This document shows, piece by piece, positions 36,250-44,217 of a stretch of 64,000 nucleotides of DNA; positions within the stretch are counted from its first letter, which is position 1; the number at the start of each line of letters is the position of its first letter. A program made the position numbers and the translations under genes. Under the pieces are notes generated by a model. The model searched no databases and was not told the origin of the DNA. It saw only the letters and a program-made list of their open reading frames with translations. The stretch is from Novosphingobium taihuense (GTDB taxonomy: Bacteria > Pseudomonadota > Alphaproteobacteria > Sphingomonadales > Sphingomonadaceae): NCBI RefSeq assembly GCF_007830315.1, contig NZ_VLKJ01000002.1, positions 124,001-188,000 on the forward strand, read 5' to 3'.

Positions 36250-37953
36250 ATGCGCAAACCGCTTCGCCTCACGCTTCTGGCCACGTCGCTGCTGACGATT
36301 GCCGCACCGTCCACTGCCCAGTTCAAGGATGCCGTGGGCAATCAACCGCCGGTTCCGGCTGATGTGATCTATGTTCACGGCCATGTCTCTACCCCCGCCG
36401 GGTGGCAGGAGGCGATCGCGGTTTCGGGCAGCACGATCGTGGGAACCGGCAGCGAGGCGGATCTGGCCAAGCACCGGACGGCCACGACGAAGGTGATCGA
36501 CCTTGAAGGACGCACGGTCCTTCCCGGCCTGATCGACATGCATGTCCATGCCGTGGATGCTGGGCTTCAGGCAAACAACTGCATCTTCCCGCAAGGCGCC
36601 GCGATGGCAACCGCCATTGCCACGGTCAAGGCCTGCGCGGCCAAGGCCAGGCCCGGAGCATGGATCGAAGGCGGGCAGTGGGATGGATCATCACTGGGCA
36701 AGGCAAAGCCGACGGCAAAACTGCTCGACGCGGTTGCTCCGGCAAACCCGGTGGTGCTGCACGATATCAGCCTGCACAGCGTGTGGGTCAATTCCGCCGC
36801 GCTCAAGGAAGCGGGGATCACCCGCGATACGCCGAACCCGGCAGGCGGCGTGATCGAGCGCGACGCCAAGGGCAATCCGACCGGCGTGCTGCGCGAAACC
36901 GCCGCCATCGCCCTGCTCAACAAGGTGCCCGCCCCCAGCGAGGAAGAGCGCATCGCCGCACTGGACCGCGCCACGCACGCCATGCTGGCGCAGGGCATCA
37001 CAGCCTATGAAGAAGCGTTGATGGCTTCGGCCAATGCGAAGATCTATGCCGCGCTGGCCGACCGGGGCCGGCTGGTGCAGTACGTGCGCACCTGCATGTG
37101 GGACAACGATCAGGACCTGATCGCGCAGCGCCAGATCTATGCCCGCCCCCGGCTCGACCTCGGCTGCGTGAAGATGATCCTCGATGGCGTGCCGACCGAT
37201 GCGCACACCGCCGCGATGCTTGAACCCTATGCCGATGCCGATCACGCGCTGGGGCCCGAAAGGCAGAAGGGCTCGCTGATCATCGATGCGCCCTCGATCA
37301 TCGCAAGGATCACCCGGTATGACGCGGCGGGCCTGACCGTGAAGCTCCATGCCGCAGGCGATGCTTCGGTCCGGGCCGCGCTCGATGGCATTGCCGCGGC
37401 GCGCAAGGCAAATGGCGGCTATGGCCCGCACCACGAAATCGCCCACGCGAATTTCATCGCGCCCGAGGACGTGGCGCGGGCCGCGCAACTGGGCGCGACA
37501 TACGAATTCTCGCCCTACCTGTGGTTCCCCAGCCCTCCGGTGCGCGACGTTGTCACCACCGTGGGGCCAAAGCGCATGGAGCGCTTCACGCCGGTGCGCG
37601 ATGCGCTGGATGCAGGCGCGCGGGTATTGATGGGATCGGACTGGCCGGTGATCCCGTCCATGTCGCCATGGGTCGCCATCGAAACGCTGGTGACACGCCA
37701 GGCGCCGGGCGGATCGGCCGAAGTGCTTTCGCCCAGCCAGCGCGTTTCTGTGACCGATGCGGTGACGATGCTGACAACGAATGCGGCCAGGCAGCTTGGC
37801 ATCGGACACATCACGGGATCGATCGAACCGGGCAAGCAGGCAGACTTCATCGTGATCGACCGCGACATCTTCGCCGTGGCCCCGACGCAGATCCACCAGA
37901 CCCGCGTGCTGCGCACGGTGGTGGGCGGCAAGGAAGTCTACTCGGCACAGTAA
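36250..37953 (+). CDS. Exported amidohydrolase (YtcJ/amidohydrolase_3-like)
   Basis: 567 residues from the ATG at 36250. The first ~23 residues form a signal peptide (basic start, LTLLATSLLTIAA, cleavage near STAQ), predicting a periplasmic enzyme. Metal-dependent hydrolase signatures: LPGLIDMHVHA with His98 and His100, VKLHAAGD, HEIAHANFI, and the late VLMGSDWPVIP with the catalytic Asp. It resembles YtcJ-type and N-substituted formamide deformylase-like proteins. Export makes it a likely first hydrolytic step on an imported amide. The upstream ribosome site is weak. Substrate not identifiable. Confidence 0.83.
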   Translation: MRKPLRLTLLATSLLTIAAPSTAQFKDAVGNQPPVPADVIYVHGHVSTPAGWQEAIAVSGSTIVGTGSEADLAKHRTATTKVIDLEGRTVLPGLIDMHVHAVDAGLQANNCIFPQGAAMATAIATVKACAAKARPGAWIEGGQWDGSSLGKAKPTAKLLDAVAPANPVVLHDISLHSVWVNSAALKEAGITRDTPNPAGGVIERDAKGNPTGVLRETAAIALLNKVPAPSEEERIAALDRATHAMLAQGITAYEEALMASANAKIYAALADRGRLVQYVRTCMWDNDQDLIAQRQIYARPRLDLGCVKMILDGVPTDAHTAAMLEPYADADHALGPERQKGSLIIDAPSIIARITRYDAAGLTVKLHAAGDASVRAALDGIAAARKANGGYGPHHEIAHANFIAPEDVARAAQLGATYEFSPYLWFPSPPVRDVVTTVGPKRMERFTPVRDALDAGARVLMGSDWPVIPSMSPWVAIETLVTRQAPGGSAEVLSPSQRVSVTDAVTMLTTNAARQLGIGHITGSIEPGKQADFIVIDRDIFAVAPTQIHQTRVLRTVVGGKEVYSAQ

Positions 37954-37968
37954 TCGCGGAACGGGTGC

Positions 37969-38003
37969 AAAAAAGGAGGCGCCGGGGGTGATCCCGGCGC
38001 CTC
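37969..38003. terminator. Bidirectional terminator between amidohydrolase and iacG
   Basis: Perfect 11-bp stem GAGGCGCCGGG (37976-37986) / CCCGGCGCCTC (37993-38003) with a 6-nt loop. Six A's at 37969-37974 give a U-run for leftward transcription from the iac operon. Confidence 0.82.
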
Positions 38004-38028
38004 AGACATTTCCAGGGCTGGAATGAAC

Positions 38029-38544
38029 TCAGACGAGCGCGTGGTAACGGCGGCCGAAATAGACGAGGCCGCCCTCACCCGTGCCCTTCAGTATCTCGCG
38101 CACTTCGCCCAGCACGACGCTGTGGGTCGATGCCTCGATCGTCATGGTGACGGCGCAGGCCAGCGTCAGTTGTGCAGCGCCAAGGCCGGGTACATCGACC
38201 GCGGTACGCACGAGATCCCCCGCAGAGGCGAAACGCTGGGCCATCGGCAGGTCCGCGTTGGAAAACAGGCGCGACAGGTCTTCCTGACCCGCCGCAAGCA
38301 CGTTCACCGCGAAAACCCCGTTCTGCGCGAGAACATCGTGCATCCGCGAATTCCGGTTGATGCAGACCAGCAGCGAGGCCGGGCTATCCGACAGCGAACA
38401 GACCGCCGTGGCGGTCATCCCGTGACGTCCTGCCGGCCCATCGGTGGTAATGACGCTGACCGCCGCACCCAGCGATGCCATGGCATCGCGGAAGCTGGGC
38501 GACGGTGGCGTCGGTTCAGCGCATGAAGAGGCCACCGTTTGCAT
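38029..38544 (-). CDS. iacG: Flavin reductase of a two-component monooxygenase, IacG-like
   Basis: 171 residues from the ATG at 38544 (GGAG site), overlapping the end of iacE by 29 bp. Flavin reductase-like split-barrel domain of the HpaC/HsaB family: FRDAMASLGAAVSVITTDGPAGRHGMTATAVCSLS near the start, SLLVCINRNSRMHDVL, and GDLVRTAVDVPGLGAA. It reduces FMN or FAD with NAD(P)H and hands it to an oxygenase; IacA at 39648 in the same operon is the natural partner. It is the only dedicated oxygenase reductase in the window. Confidence 0.86.
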   Translation of the reverse strand: MQTVASSCAEPTPPSPSFRDAMASLGAAVSVITTDGPAGRHGMTATAVCSLSDSPASLLVCINRNSRMHDVLAQNGVFAVNVLAAGQEDLSRLFSNADLPMAQRFASAGDLVRTAVDVPGLGAAQLTLACAVTMTIEASTHSVVLGEVREILKGTGEGGLVYFGRRYHALV

Positions 38545-39259
38545 CCCAGACAGCTCCATTGGCAAAGGCCGCGTCCCTGCCGGCAAGGTGCACGGCGGTA
38601 CGGGCGATGAATGCGGTATCCCCGAGCTGGCGCACGGGGATCGTTTCGACCAGCGCGGCAAGCTGGGCCGGCGGCACCAGTTCGTGCACCGCAGGGGAAT
38701 CAAGCGGACCCGGCGCGATCGCCGTAACTGCGACGCCCGCAGGGCCAAGATCACGGGCAAAGACCTTGGTCAGCGTGATGATGCCCCCCTTGGACGCGGC
38801 ATAGTGCGCGCCGGTGGCAGTGCCGCCGTTCTGCCCCGCGAGCGAGGCGATGTTGACGATGCGGCCATAGCCCGACGCCTTGAACAGGCGCCCGAACACC
38901 TGACAACCGATGAACGTGCCGCGCAGGTTCACCTCGACCACGGCGGAGAACTCGTCAGGATCGATCTCGAGCACGGGCCGCGCCCTGGTGACGACGGCGT
39001 TGTTGACCAGCGCCTCGACACTGCCCCAGCGCGCAAGCACGGCATCACGCGCGGCTTCGAACTGGGCAGCCTGACGCACGTCGAGCGCGAGGCCGAGCGC
39101 AGTTTCACCCGATGGATCAAGGCCTTGCGCAAGGGCCTGTGCAGCCTCGCCGTCGATGTCGGACACGGCTACGCGCCAACCCGCAGCGTGGAAGGCGCGC
39201 ACCAGTGCCTCGCCCAGTCCCCGCGCGCCGCCAGTGATCAGGACGCTGTCAGCGGCCAT
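38516..39259 (-). CDS. iacE: Short-chain dehydrogenase, IacE-like
   Basis: 247 residues. Classical SDR with ITGGARGLGE (8-17), NNAVVTRA (87-94), Ser in NIASLAG, and an intact YxxxK in HYAASKGG, unlike the Tyr-less SDRs of region 1. Position within the iacA-B-E-G set points to IacE, an NAD(P)-dependent step on hydroxylated indole-3-acetate intermediates. The start lies 3 bp after the iacB stop, and the 3' end overlaps iacG. SDR membership is certain; the IacE assignment rests on gene order. Confidence 0.8.
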   Translation of the reverse strand: MAADSVLITGGARGLGEALVRAFHAAGWRVAVSDIDGEAAQALAQGLDPSGETALGLALDVRQAAQFEAARDAVLARWGSVEALVNNAVVTRARPVLEIDPDEFSAVVEVNLRGTFIGCQVFGRLFKASGYGRIVNIASLAGQNGGTATGAHYAASKGGIITLTKVFARDLGPAGVAVTAIAPGPLDSPAVHELVPPAQLAALVETIPVRQLGDTAFIARTAVHLAGRDAAFANGAVWDANGGLFMR

Positions 39260-39262
39260 CGC

Positions 39263-39628
39263 TCAAAGCTCCGGAATCACGAGCTCGCGGCCGATCCGCG
39301 CTTCGAAGCGCATGTAGCGCCACAGGCGATAGCCATCGATCTCGATCGTGCGTAGCAGGTTGCACGCGGCAACCACCGTATCGCGATCGGGCATGTCGGC
39401 CAGGATGTAGAACGTCCAGGGCCAGCCGGTGGGCGATGTGCCGACCATGGTCTCGTCATCGTCGATCGTGCCAAGGATGGTCACGCCCGGCAGATCGCGG
39501 ATGCCCCGCAGCAACTGGCCAGTCGCCTGCCAGACCTTGCCGATCTCGGTCGAAGGCAGGTCGAAGAAGTTCTGCAGCACGGCTCCGCACAGCAGGACGC
39601 GCAAGGGGCGGCGGGGGGTATCGGTCAT
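39263..39628 (-). CDS. iacB: IacB-like small protein
   Basis: 121 residues, no signal peptide or transmembrane helix. It starts MTDTPRRPLRVLLCGAVLQNFF and contains VTILGTIDDDETMVGTSPTGWPWTFYILADMP and a C-terminal RYMRFEARIGRELV. It resembles, from memory, the IacB proteins of indole-3-acetate clusters, whose biochemical role is poorly defined. It is placed directly after iacA (19-bp gap) and before iacE, the order seen in several iac operons. Assignment depends on context plus remembered similarity. Confidence 0.68.
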   Translation of the reverse strand: MTDTPRRPLRVLLCGAVLQNFFDLPSTEIGKVWQATGQLLRGIRDLPGVTILGTIDDDETMVGTSPTGWPWTFYILADMPDRDTVVAACNLLRTIEIDGYRLWRYMRFEARIGRELVIPEL

Positions 39629-39647
39629 GGCAGCTCTCTTTTGCTGA

Positions 39648-40817
39648 TCAGGGGAAACCGGGGGGCGGGGTCAGCCCGAAGAACACCTTGCCCGCGCTTT
39701 CGAACGTGCCATCGGCAAGGAACGCGTGCTGCGGCACGATCATCGCATCGTGCATGTAATGCGCCACGGGATGGCCTTCGAAGATGCCGGTTGTCCCGCT
39801 CATCCGATAGACCGCGCCTGCAACATCCGATCCGGCGCGCGCCGCGTGGCTGGCCCCAAGGCGCAGCAGTGCGATCTGCTTCGGCGTCAGATCGTCGCCA
39901 CGCTGCAGGACGTCGAAGGCTTCCTCGGTCGTTTCGTAGAAGAAGGCACGGGCCGAACGCAGCGTGGCTTCGGCACGGGCGAGGTCCATCTGCACGTTGG
40001 GCCGGTTGGCCAGGGTCGGCGCGCCGGTGATCGAGGTTCGGCCAAGCGCGTAGTCCATCAATTCCTCGATCGCGGCACGGCCCACGCCCAGCGCGACCAC
40101 CGCCAGAACCTGCGCGGCCAGGGCCATTGCCGGATAGCGGAAAAGCGCGCCTTCAAGGTTGGATTTGCTGCCACGAACGAAGGTCCACTCGCGCGGGACC
40201 ATGACCTTGTCGACCACGACATCATGGCTGCCCGTGCCCTTGAGGCCGATCACGTTCCAGTTGCGCACGATCTGCGCCTTGTGCGCGGGCATCACGGCGA
40301 CGAGCGGCAACCCGCCGGTCGAGGCATCGCCTTCAACCTTGATGCCGACGCCGATGTAGTCCGCACCCGTGCTGCCGCTGCCCCACGACCACCGCCCGCT
40401 GACCTCCAGCGCATCGCCGACCGGCGTTGCCGGTTGCGGCGGAAAAATCATGCCGGAGAAGACGACATCTGGCCCGTTCGCGTACATTTCCTGCAGCGAA
40501 GCCATCGGCAGCGAGCCGAGATAGGTAGCCGAAACGCCAAAGCTCGCCACCCAGCCTGCCGAGCCATCGGCCTGGGCGATGCGCTCGATCATGCGCAGGA
40601 ACGTGGCCGGGGAAACCTCGTCCCCGCCAAGCGACCTTGCCACGCAGGCGCGATAGACGCCCGCCTGCTTCATCAGCTGGACGACGTCCTGGCTGATCTG
40701 CTGCTTTTCACCGAATTCGTCGCGGCGGGCGCGGCAGGCGGCAAGCAGCCGCGCCATCGGATCGGCGGCGGCTTCATCGGTTATCGGGCGGGTCTGCTCA
40801 AGGGGTGCAGTAGCCAT
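39648..40817 (-). CDS. iacA: Indole-3-acetate monooxygenase IacA-like (flavin-dependent, acyl-CoA dehydrogenase fold)
   Basis: 389 residues from the ATG at 40817 with a GGAGGA site. HsaA-type two-component oxygenase: MKQAGVYRACVARSLGGDEVSP, ADGSAGWVASFGVSATYLGSL, VSGRWSWGSGSTGADY, NVIGLKGTGSHDVVVDKVMVPREW, and the C-terminal HYMHDAMIVPQHAFLADGTFE. IacA hydroxylates indole-3-acetate with reduced flavin. The flavin reductase in the same operon, iacB and iacE immediately downstream, and iacH/iacC/iacD close by support this call over an acyl-CoA dehydrogenase. Confidence 0.8.
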   Translation of the reverse strand: MATAPLEQTRPITDEAAADPMARLLAACRARRDEFGEKQQISQDVVQLMKQAGVYRACVARSLGGDEVSPATFLRMIERIAQADGSAGWVASFGVSATYLGSLPMASLQEMYANGPDVVFSGMIFPPQPATPVGDALEVSGRWSWGSGSTGADYIGVGIKVEGDASTGGLPLVAVMPAHKAQIVRNWNVIGLKGTGSHDVVVDKVMVPREWTFVRGSKSNLEGALFRYPAMALAAQVLAVVALGVGRAAIEELMDYALGRTSITGAPTLANRPNVQMDLARAEATLRSARAFFYETTEEAFDVLQRGDDLTPKQIALLRLGASHAARAGSDVAGAVYRMSGTTGIFEGHPVAHYMHDAMIVPQHAFLADGTFESAGKVFFGLTPPPGFP

Positions 40818-40868
40818 CGGGTCCTCCCTCATCTTGTAACCCATCTGACCCCGGAAGCCGCGCAGGCG

Positions 40869-40887
40869 CTATGCAGATCGCGCAGCA
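40869..40887. promoter_or_regulatory. Weak copy of the AraC-associated motif upstream of iacA
   Basis: CTATGCAGATCGCGCAGCA matches the site at 42485 (CTATCCGTATTGCGCAAGG) at 12 of 19 positions. It lies 52-70 bp upstream of the iacA start, in the 86-bp gap after the aldehyde dehydrogenase gene. Confidence 0.4.
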
Positions 40888-40903
40888 ACCGCGAGTGCCC
40901 AAA

Positions 40904-42412
40904 CTACAGGACAGGCATCGTGACCGACTTGACCTCGGTATAGAGGTCGATGGCGCTGTGCCCCAGTTCGTGGCCATAGCCGGACATCTTCCAACCGCCG
41001 AACGGCACCGCCGGATCAAGGATGTTGTGCGCGTTGATCCACACGTTCCCGGCCTTCAGCCCGGCGGCAAAGCGGTTCGCGGCATGAAGATCGCCCGTCC
41101 ACACGCTGGCCCCAAGGCCGAAGCAGGTGTCGTTGGCAAGGCGCAGCGCCTCTTCCTCGGTATCGAACGGCAGCGCGATCACCACCGGCCCGAACACTTC
41201 CTCGCGGAAGATCGTCATCTCGGGCGTTGCATCGGCGATGACGGTCGGGCGATAGAAGAAGCCATCGCCCTCCGGCGCGAAGCCGCCAGCGGCAAGGCGT
41301 GCGCCCTGGGCCAGCGCGCCTTCGACATAGCCGTTCACCCGGTCACGCTGGCGGGCCGAGATCAACGGCCCCATCTGCGCCTGCGCATCGGCAGGCGCCC
41401 CCAGCGTCATGCCGTTGGCTGCTGCGGCAAGGCCTTCGACCACTTGCGCATAGAGGCTGCGATGGATCAGCAGGCGCGATCCGGCCGTGCAGACCTGCCC
41501 GTGGTTGAAGAAGATCGCACCCGCTGCGCCTTCCACTGCCATCGGCACCGGGCAATCGGGCAGGACAACGACCGGGCTCTTGCCGCCCAGTTCCAGGCTG
41601 AGGCGCTTCATCGTGCCGGCGGCGCGGCGCTGGATATCCTGCCCGGCTGCGGTCGATCCGGTAAAGGCGATCTTGTCGACATCGGCATGCTCGACCAGCG
41701 CCACGCCCACTTCGCGCCCGCCGGTGACGATGTTCAGCACGCCTGCCGGAATGCCTGCCTCTGCCGCGAGGCGCGCAAGGTAGAGCGCGCTGAGCGGCGT
41801 GTCCTCGGCAGGCTTGAGCACAACGGTGCAGCCAGCAGCCATCGCCGGGGCAATCTTCCAGATCGCCATGACCAGCGGGAAATTCCACGGGATGATCTGG
41901 CCGACGACACCGACCGGTTCACGCACCGTGCGCGACGAGAACGTGACATCGGGAATGTAGGAGAACGAAGGGTTGATGGTGGTGCCTTCGATCTTGGTGG
42001 TCCAGCCTGCGGTGTAGCGCAGCGAATCCAGCGCGATCACCACGTCACCATGGCGCGCGGCGGGAAGGATCTTGCCGGTATCGGTCGCCTCGATCCGGGC
42101 GAGGATATCGGCGTCACGCTCGATCAGGTCAGCCAGGCGGTGCAGCAGGCGTTCGCGTGCCAGTGGCTTCATCCGTCGCCATTCGGGCGATTCAAAAGCC
42201 GCGCGGGCCGCGCTTACCGCGCGATCGACATCGTGGGCAGTGCCTTCGGCCACCATGCAAACGACCTTGCCCGTTGCCGGCTCGATCACATCGCGGCGTG
42301 CGCCGGCAATGGCCGGAACATCCTGCCCGCCGATCCACAGGCCGGGCGCGGAATCGATGAATGCTTGTGCGGCCGCCTTCGCATCGGTTGCTTCAAGAAC
42401 TGCACTGGCCAT
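40904..42412 (-). CDS. Aldehyde dehydrogenase, probable indole-3-acetaldehyde (arylacetaldehyde) dehydrogenase
   Basis: 502 residues, ALDH superfamily with Asn177 (IIPWNF), Glu274 (LSLELGG) and Cys308 in [22 protein letters not shown] is in the cofactor site and [13 protein letters not shown] near the end. Phenylacetaldehyde/betaine-aldehyde-like. Between the amine dehydrogenase genes and the indole-acetate monooxygenase operon, the obvious role is to oxidise the arylacetaldehyde from the amine dehydrogenase to indole-3-acetate (or phenylacetate). It lies upstream of iacA in the same direction and is divergent from the AraC gene, with a motif 73-91 bp before the start. Confidence 0.85.
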   Translation of the reverse strand: MASAVLEATDAKAAAQAFIDSAPGLWIGGQDVPAIAGARRDVIEPATGKVVCMVAEGTAHDVDRAVSAARAAFESPEWRRMKPLARERLLHRLADLIERDADILARIEATDTGKILPAARHGDVVIALDSLRYTAGWTTKIEGTTINPSFSYIPDVTFSSRTVREPVGVVGQIIPWNFPLVMAIWKIAPAMAAGCTVVLKPAEDTPLSALYLARLAAEAGIPAGVLNIVTGGREVGVALVEHADVDKIAFTGSTAAGQDIQRRAAGTMKRLSLELGGKSPVVVLPDCPVPMAVEGAAGAIFFNHGQVCTAGSRLLIHRSLYAQVVEGLAAAANGMTLGAPADAQAQMGPLISARQRDRVNGYVEGALAQGARLAAGGFAPEGDGFFYRPTVIADATPEMTIFREEVFGPVVIALPFDTEEEALRLANDTCFGLGASVWTGDLHAANRFAAGLKAGNVWINAHNILDPAVPFGGWKMSGYGHELGHSAIDLYTEVKSVTMPVL

Positions 42413-42484
42413 AACACCGGACTCCCGCTTCTGGCCTGACGAGGCCCCTTGCTCTCCGGGCTAGGGCGCAACGGGCAGGCCCCG

Positions 42485-42503
42485 CTATCCGTATTGCGCA
42501 AGG
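42485..42503. promoter_or_regulatory. Candidate AraC-type operator before the aldehyde dehydrogenase
   Basis: CTATCCGTATTGCGCAAGG; 17 of 19 bases are identical to the site at 46751-46769 before iacH. It lies 73-91 bp upstream of the aldehyde dehydrogenase start, nearly the same distance as in front of iacH (71-89 bp), which supports activator binding. Confidence 0.6.
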
Positions 42504-42663
42504 GGTGTGCCGAAACGGAATGGGGCTGCATTCATGCATGGCGGCATTCCGGCAAGGCGCTTGACTCACCGCGGCAACGGGTGTGTCGTCGGATCGGAAA
42601 TCTGAAACCTGCGGGCCTGGGAGAGAGCATGGCCACGCGGGACAACCATTTTGGAGCGTGGCC

Positions 42664-43650
42664 GTGCTTGCATCCCTTGCCCAAGCCAATGTGCCCGGCG
42701 TGTCGAGCCTGTGTTCGAACGACGCCGAAGTGGTGCACAACGCCCTGACCCGCCAGCTTTCGCGCCACAGCTTCGATTGCAGCCCGAGCGCACGGCTTGA
42801 CGCCAGGGTCTACAGCGCCGAGATCGGCTCCATCCAGATCGTCGACCTGCAATATGGTGCGGACGTCTCTGTCTCGGCCGAGTTGGGGGACAGCCACGTG
42901 CTCGTCCACCTCGCTCTCGATGGCGAGACGACGATGTGGGCCAATCACGGCAAGGTCGTTCTGCGGCGTGACGAAATGCTCGTCTCCTCGCCCGGAACGC
43001 CGCTGCGCGTGCAGATGACGCCGCAGTGCAGGCATCTGGCCGTGCGCCTGCCGGTGGCGACCTGCACCGAGTATCTTGCGCGCGAACTGCACATCCCGGT
43101 CAATCGCCCGCTCGAATTCTACACCGGCCAATCCGGCACGCGCGAACTGCCGCTTGTGTGGCGCGGCATGGTGCAGCACTTGAGCGAACAGATGCGGCTT
43201 GGCCCCAGCATCATGGCCAGCCGCCGCCTGAAGCGGCAGTACGAGATGGTGCTGGCCGAGGTGCTGCTGGGCAATTACTGCAACAGTTATTCCGAACAGA
43301 TCGCGCTGCACGGCAACGACATTTCACCGCGCCACGTACGCCGCGCGCGCGAGATCATCCACCAGTCGCTGGACGACAATATCTCGATCAATGCGCTGGC
43401 CGCGCAAGTGGGCGTTTCGGTGCGGTCCCTGCAGAACGGCTTCCGCGATTTCCTTGGGCTGACGCCGCTGGAATATGTCCGCCGCCACAGGCTCGAACGG
43501 CTCCATTCGGCCCTGATGAACGCCTGCGGTGAGACCAGCGTGACCGAACTGATGCTGGAATGCGGCATCGTGAACTTCGGCCGCTATGCCCAGTATTACC
43601 GCCAGCAGTACGGCTGCCTGCCATCGGAAACCCTGCGCCGCCGCGTCTGA
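42664..43650 (+). CDS. AraC/XylS-family transcriptional regulator
   Basis: 328 residues from a GTG at 42664, chosen for the GGAG seven bases before it; in-frame GTGs at 42583 and 42658 are alternatives. The C-terminal ~100 residues hold two helix-turn-helix units typical of AraC (ISINALAAQVGVSVRSLQNGFRDF, then TSVTELMLECGIVNFGRYAQYYRQQYG). The N-terminal part resembles the cupin-like AraC_binding_2 domain of activators such as AntR and XylS. It stands between the two leftward iac transcription units and is their likely activator. The effector is probably indole-3-acetate or an arylacetaldehyde. Confidence 0.86.
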   Translation: MLASLAQANVPGVSSLCSNDAEVVHNALTRQLSRHSFDCSPSARLDARVYSAEIGSIQIVDLQYGADVSVSAELGDSHVLVHLALDGETTMWANHGKVVLRRDEMLVSSPGTPLRVQMTPQCRHLAVRLPVATCTEYLARELHIPVNRPLEFYTGQSGTRELPLVWRGMVQHLSEQMRLGPSIMASRRLKRQYEMVLAEVLLGNYCNSYSEQIALHGNDISPRHVRRAREIIHQSLDDNISINALAAQVGVSVRSLQNGFRDFLGLTPLEYVRRHRLERLHSALMNACGETSVTELMLECGIVNFGRYAQYYRQQYGCLPSETLRRRV

Positions 43651-43689
43651 GCGCGCTTCTCGGGATTGGGCTCTCGGGATTGGGCGAGT

Positions 43690-43712
43690 GGGCCGGGCGG
43701 CAAGCCCGGCCC
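43690..43712. terminator. Bidirectional hairpin terminator
   Basis: Perfect 9-bp GC stem GGGCCGGGC (43690-43698) / GCCCGGCCC (43704-43712) with a 5-nt loop, then TTTGCTGTT, between the convergent AraC and iacD genes. Confidence 0.75.
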
Positions 43713-43719
43713 TTTGCTG

Positions 43720-44217
43720 TTACAGCAGATAACCGATGCCGTGCAGCGGATCATCGCAGTTGATCAGCGTCACGACCTTGCGCGCCAGCTTCAGGCCATC
43801 GGCGGAAAGCGCGATGCGATAATCGACATCGGCGGCAAGCACGCGATGGCGCTCGTACTTGTACTCGACGATCACCTGCGCCGCCCGCAGATCGACGCTG
43901 GTCTCGCTCCGCGCGGTTTCGACAAAGCGCGATACCGTGCGCACCGTGCGCGCGGGCGGGGCGCTGCTCATCGAGAACCCGCTGAGCAGGCGCTTGACGC
44001 GCATCTCGCGCATTTCCGCATCGTCATACAGAACGTTGACCGCGTTGGCATGGTCGGTCACGCCGCGTTCCACGGGCACTATGTAAAGCCCGTCGGCGGA
44101 CCACAGCTTCAGCCAGTCCTTGTAGGCAAGGCGATCGAGCAGGTCGGCCTCGGCCCAGACGAAGGCGGTGAGATCGGCGAGCGTCACGGCGGGGCGTTCA
44201 AGAGTCACAGCGCTCAT
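43720..44217 (-). CDS. iacD: Rieske oxygenase small subunit, IacD-like
   Basis: 165 residues from the ATG at 44217, overlapping the iacC stop by 4 bp. Beta subunit of aromatic-ring-hydroxylating dioxygenases (NTF2-like fold): ADLTAFVWAEADLLDRLAYKDWLKLWSADGLYIVP at the start, YDDAEMREMRVKRLLSG in the middle, and SRFVETARSETSVDLRAAQVIVEY. It pairs with the large subunit upstream. In the iac pathway the IacCD oxygenase acts on a late intermediate leading to catechol. No ferredoxin gene follows. Confidence 0.84.
   Translation of the reverse strand: MSAVTLERPAVTLADLTAFVWAEADLLDRLAYKDWLKLWSADGLYIVPVERGVTDHANAVNVLYDDAEMREMRVKRLLSGFSMSSAPPARTVRTVSRFVETARSETSVDLRAAQVIVEYKYERHRVLAADVDYRIALSADGLKLARKVVTLINCDDPLHGIGYLL

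Noticed and set aside
18059..40817. Four acyl-CoA dehydrogenases (18059, 28521, 31258, 39648)
   Set aside because: All show HsaA/p-hydroxyphenylacetate hydroxylase-type blocks, no acyl-CoA ligase or enoyl-CoA hydratase is nearby, and a matching flavin reductase lies in the iac operon.
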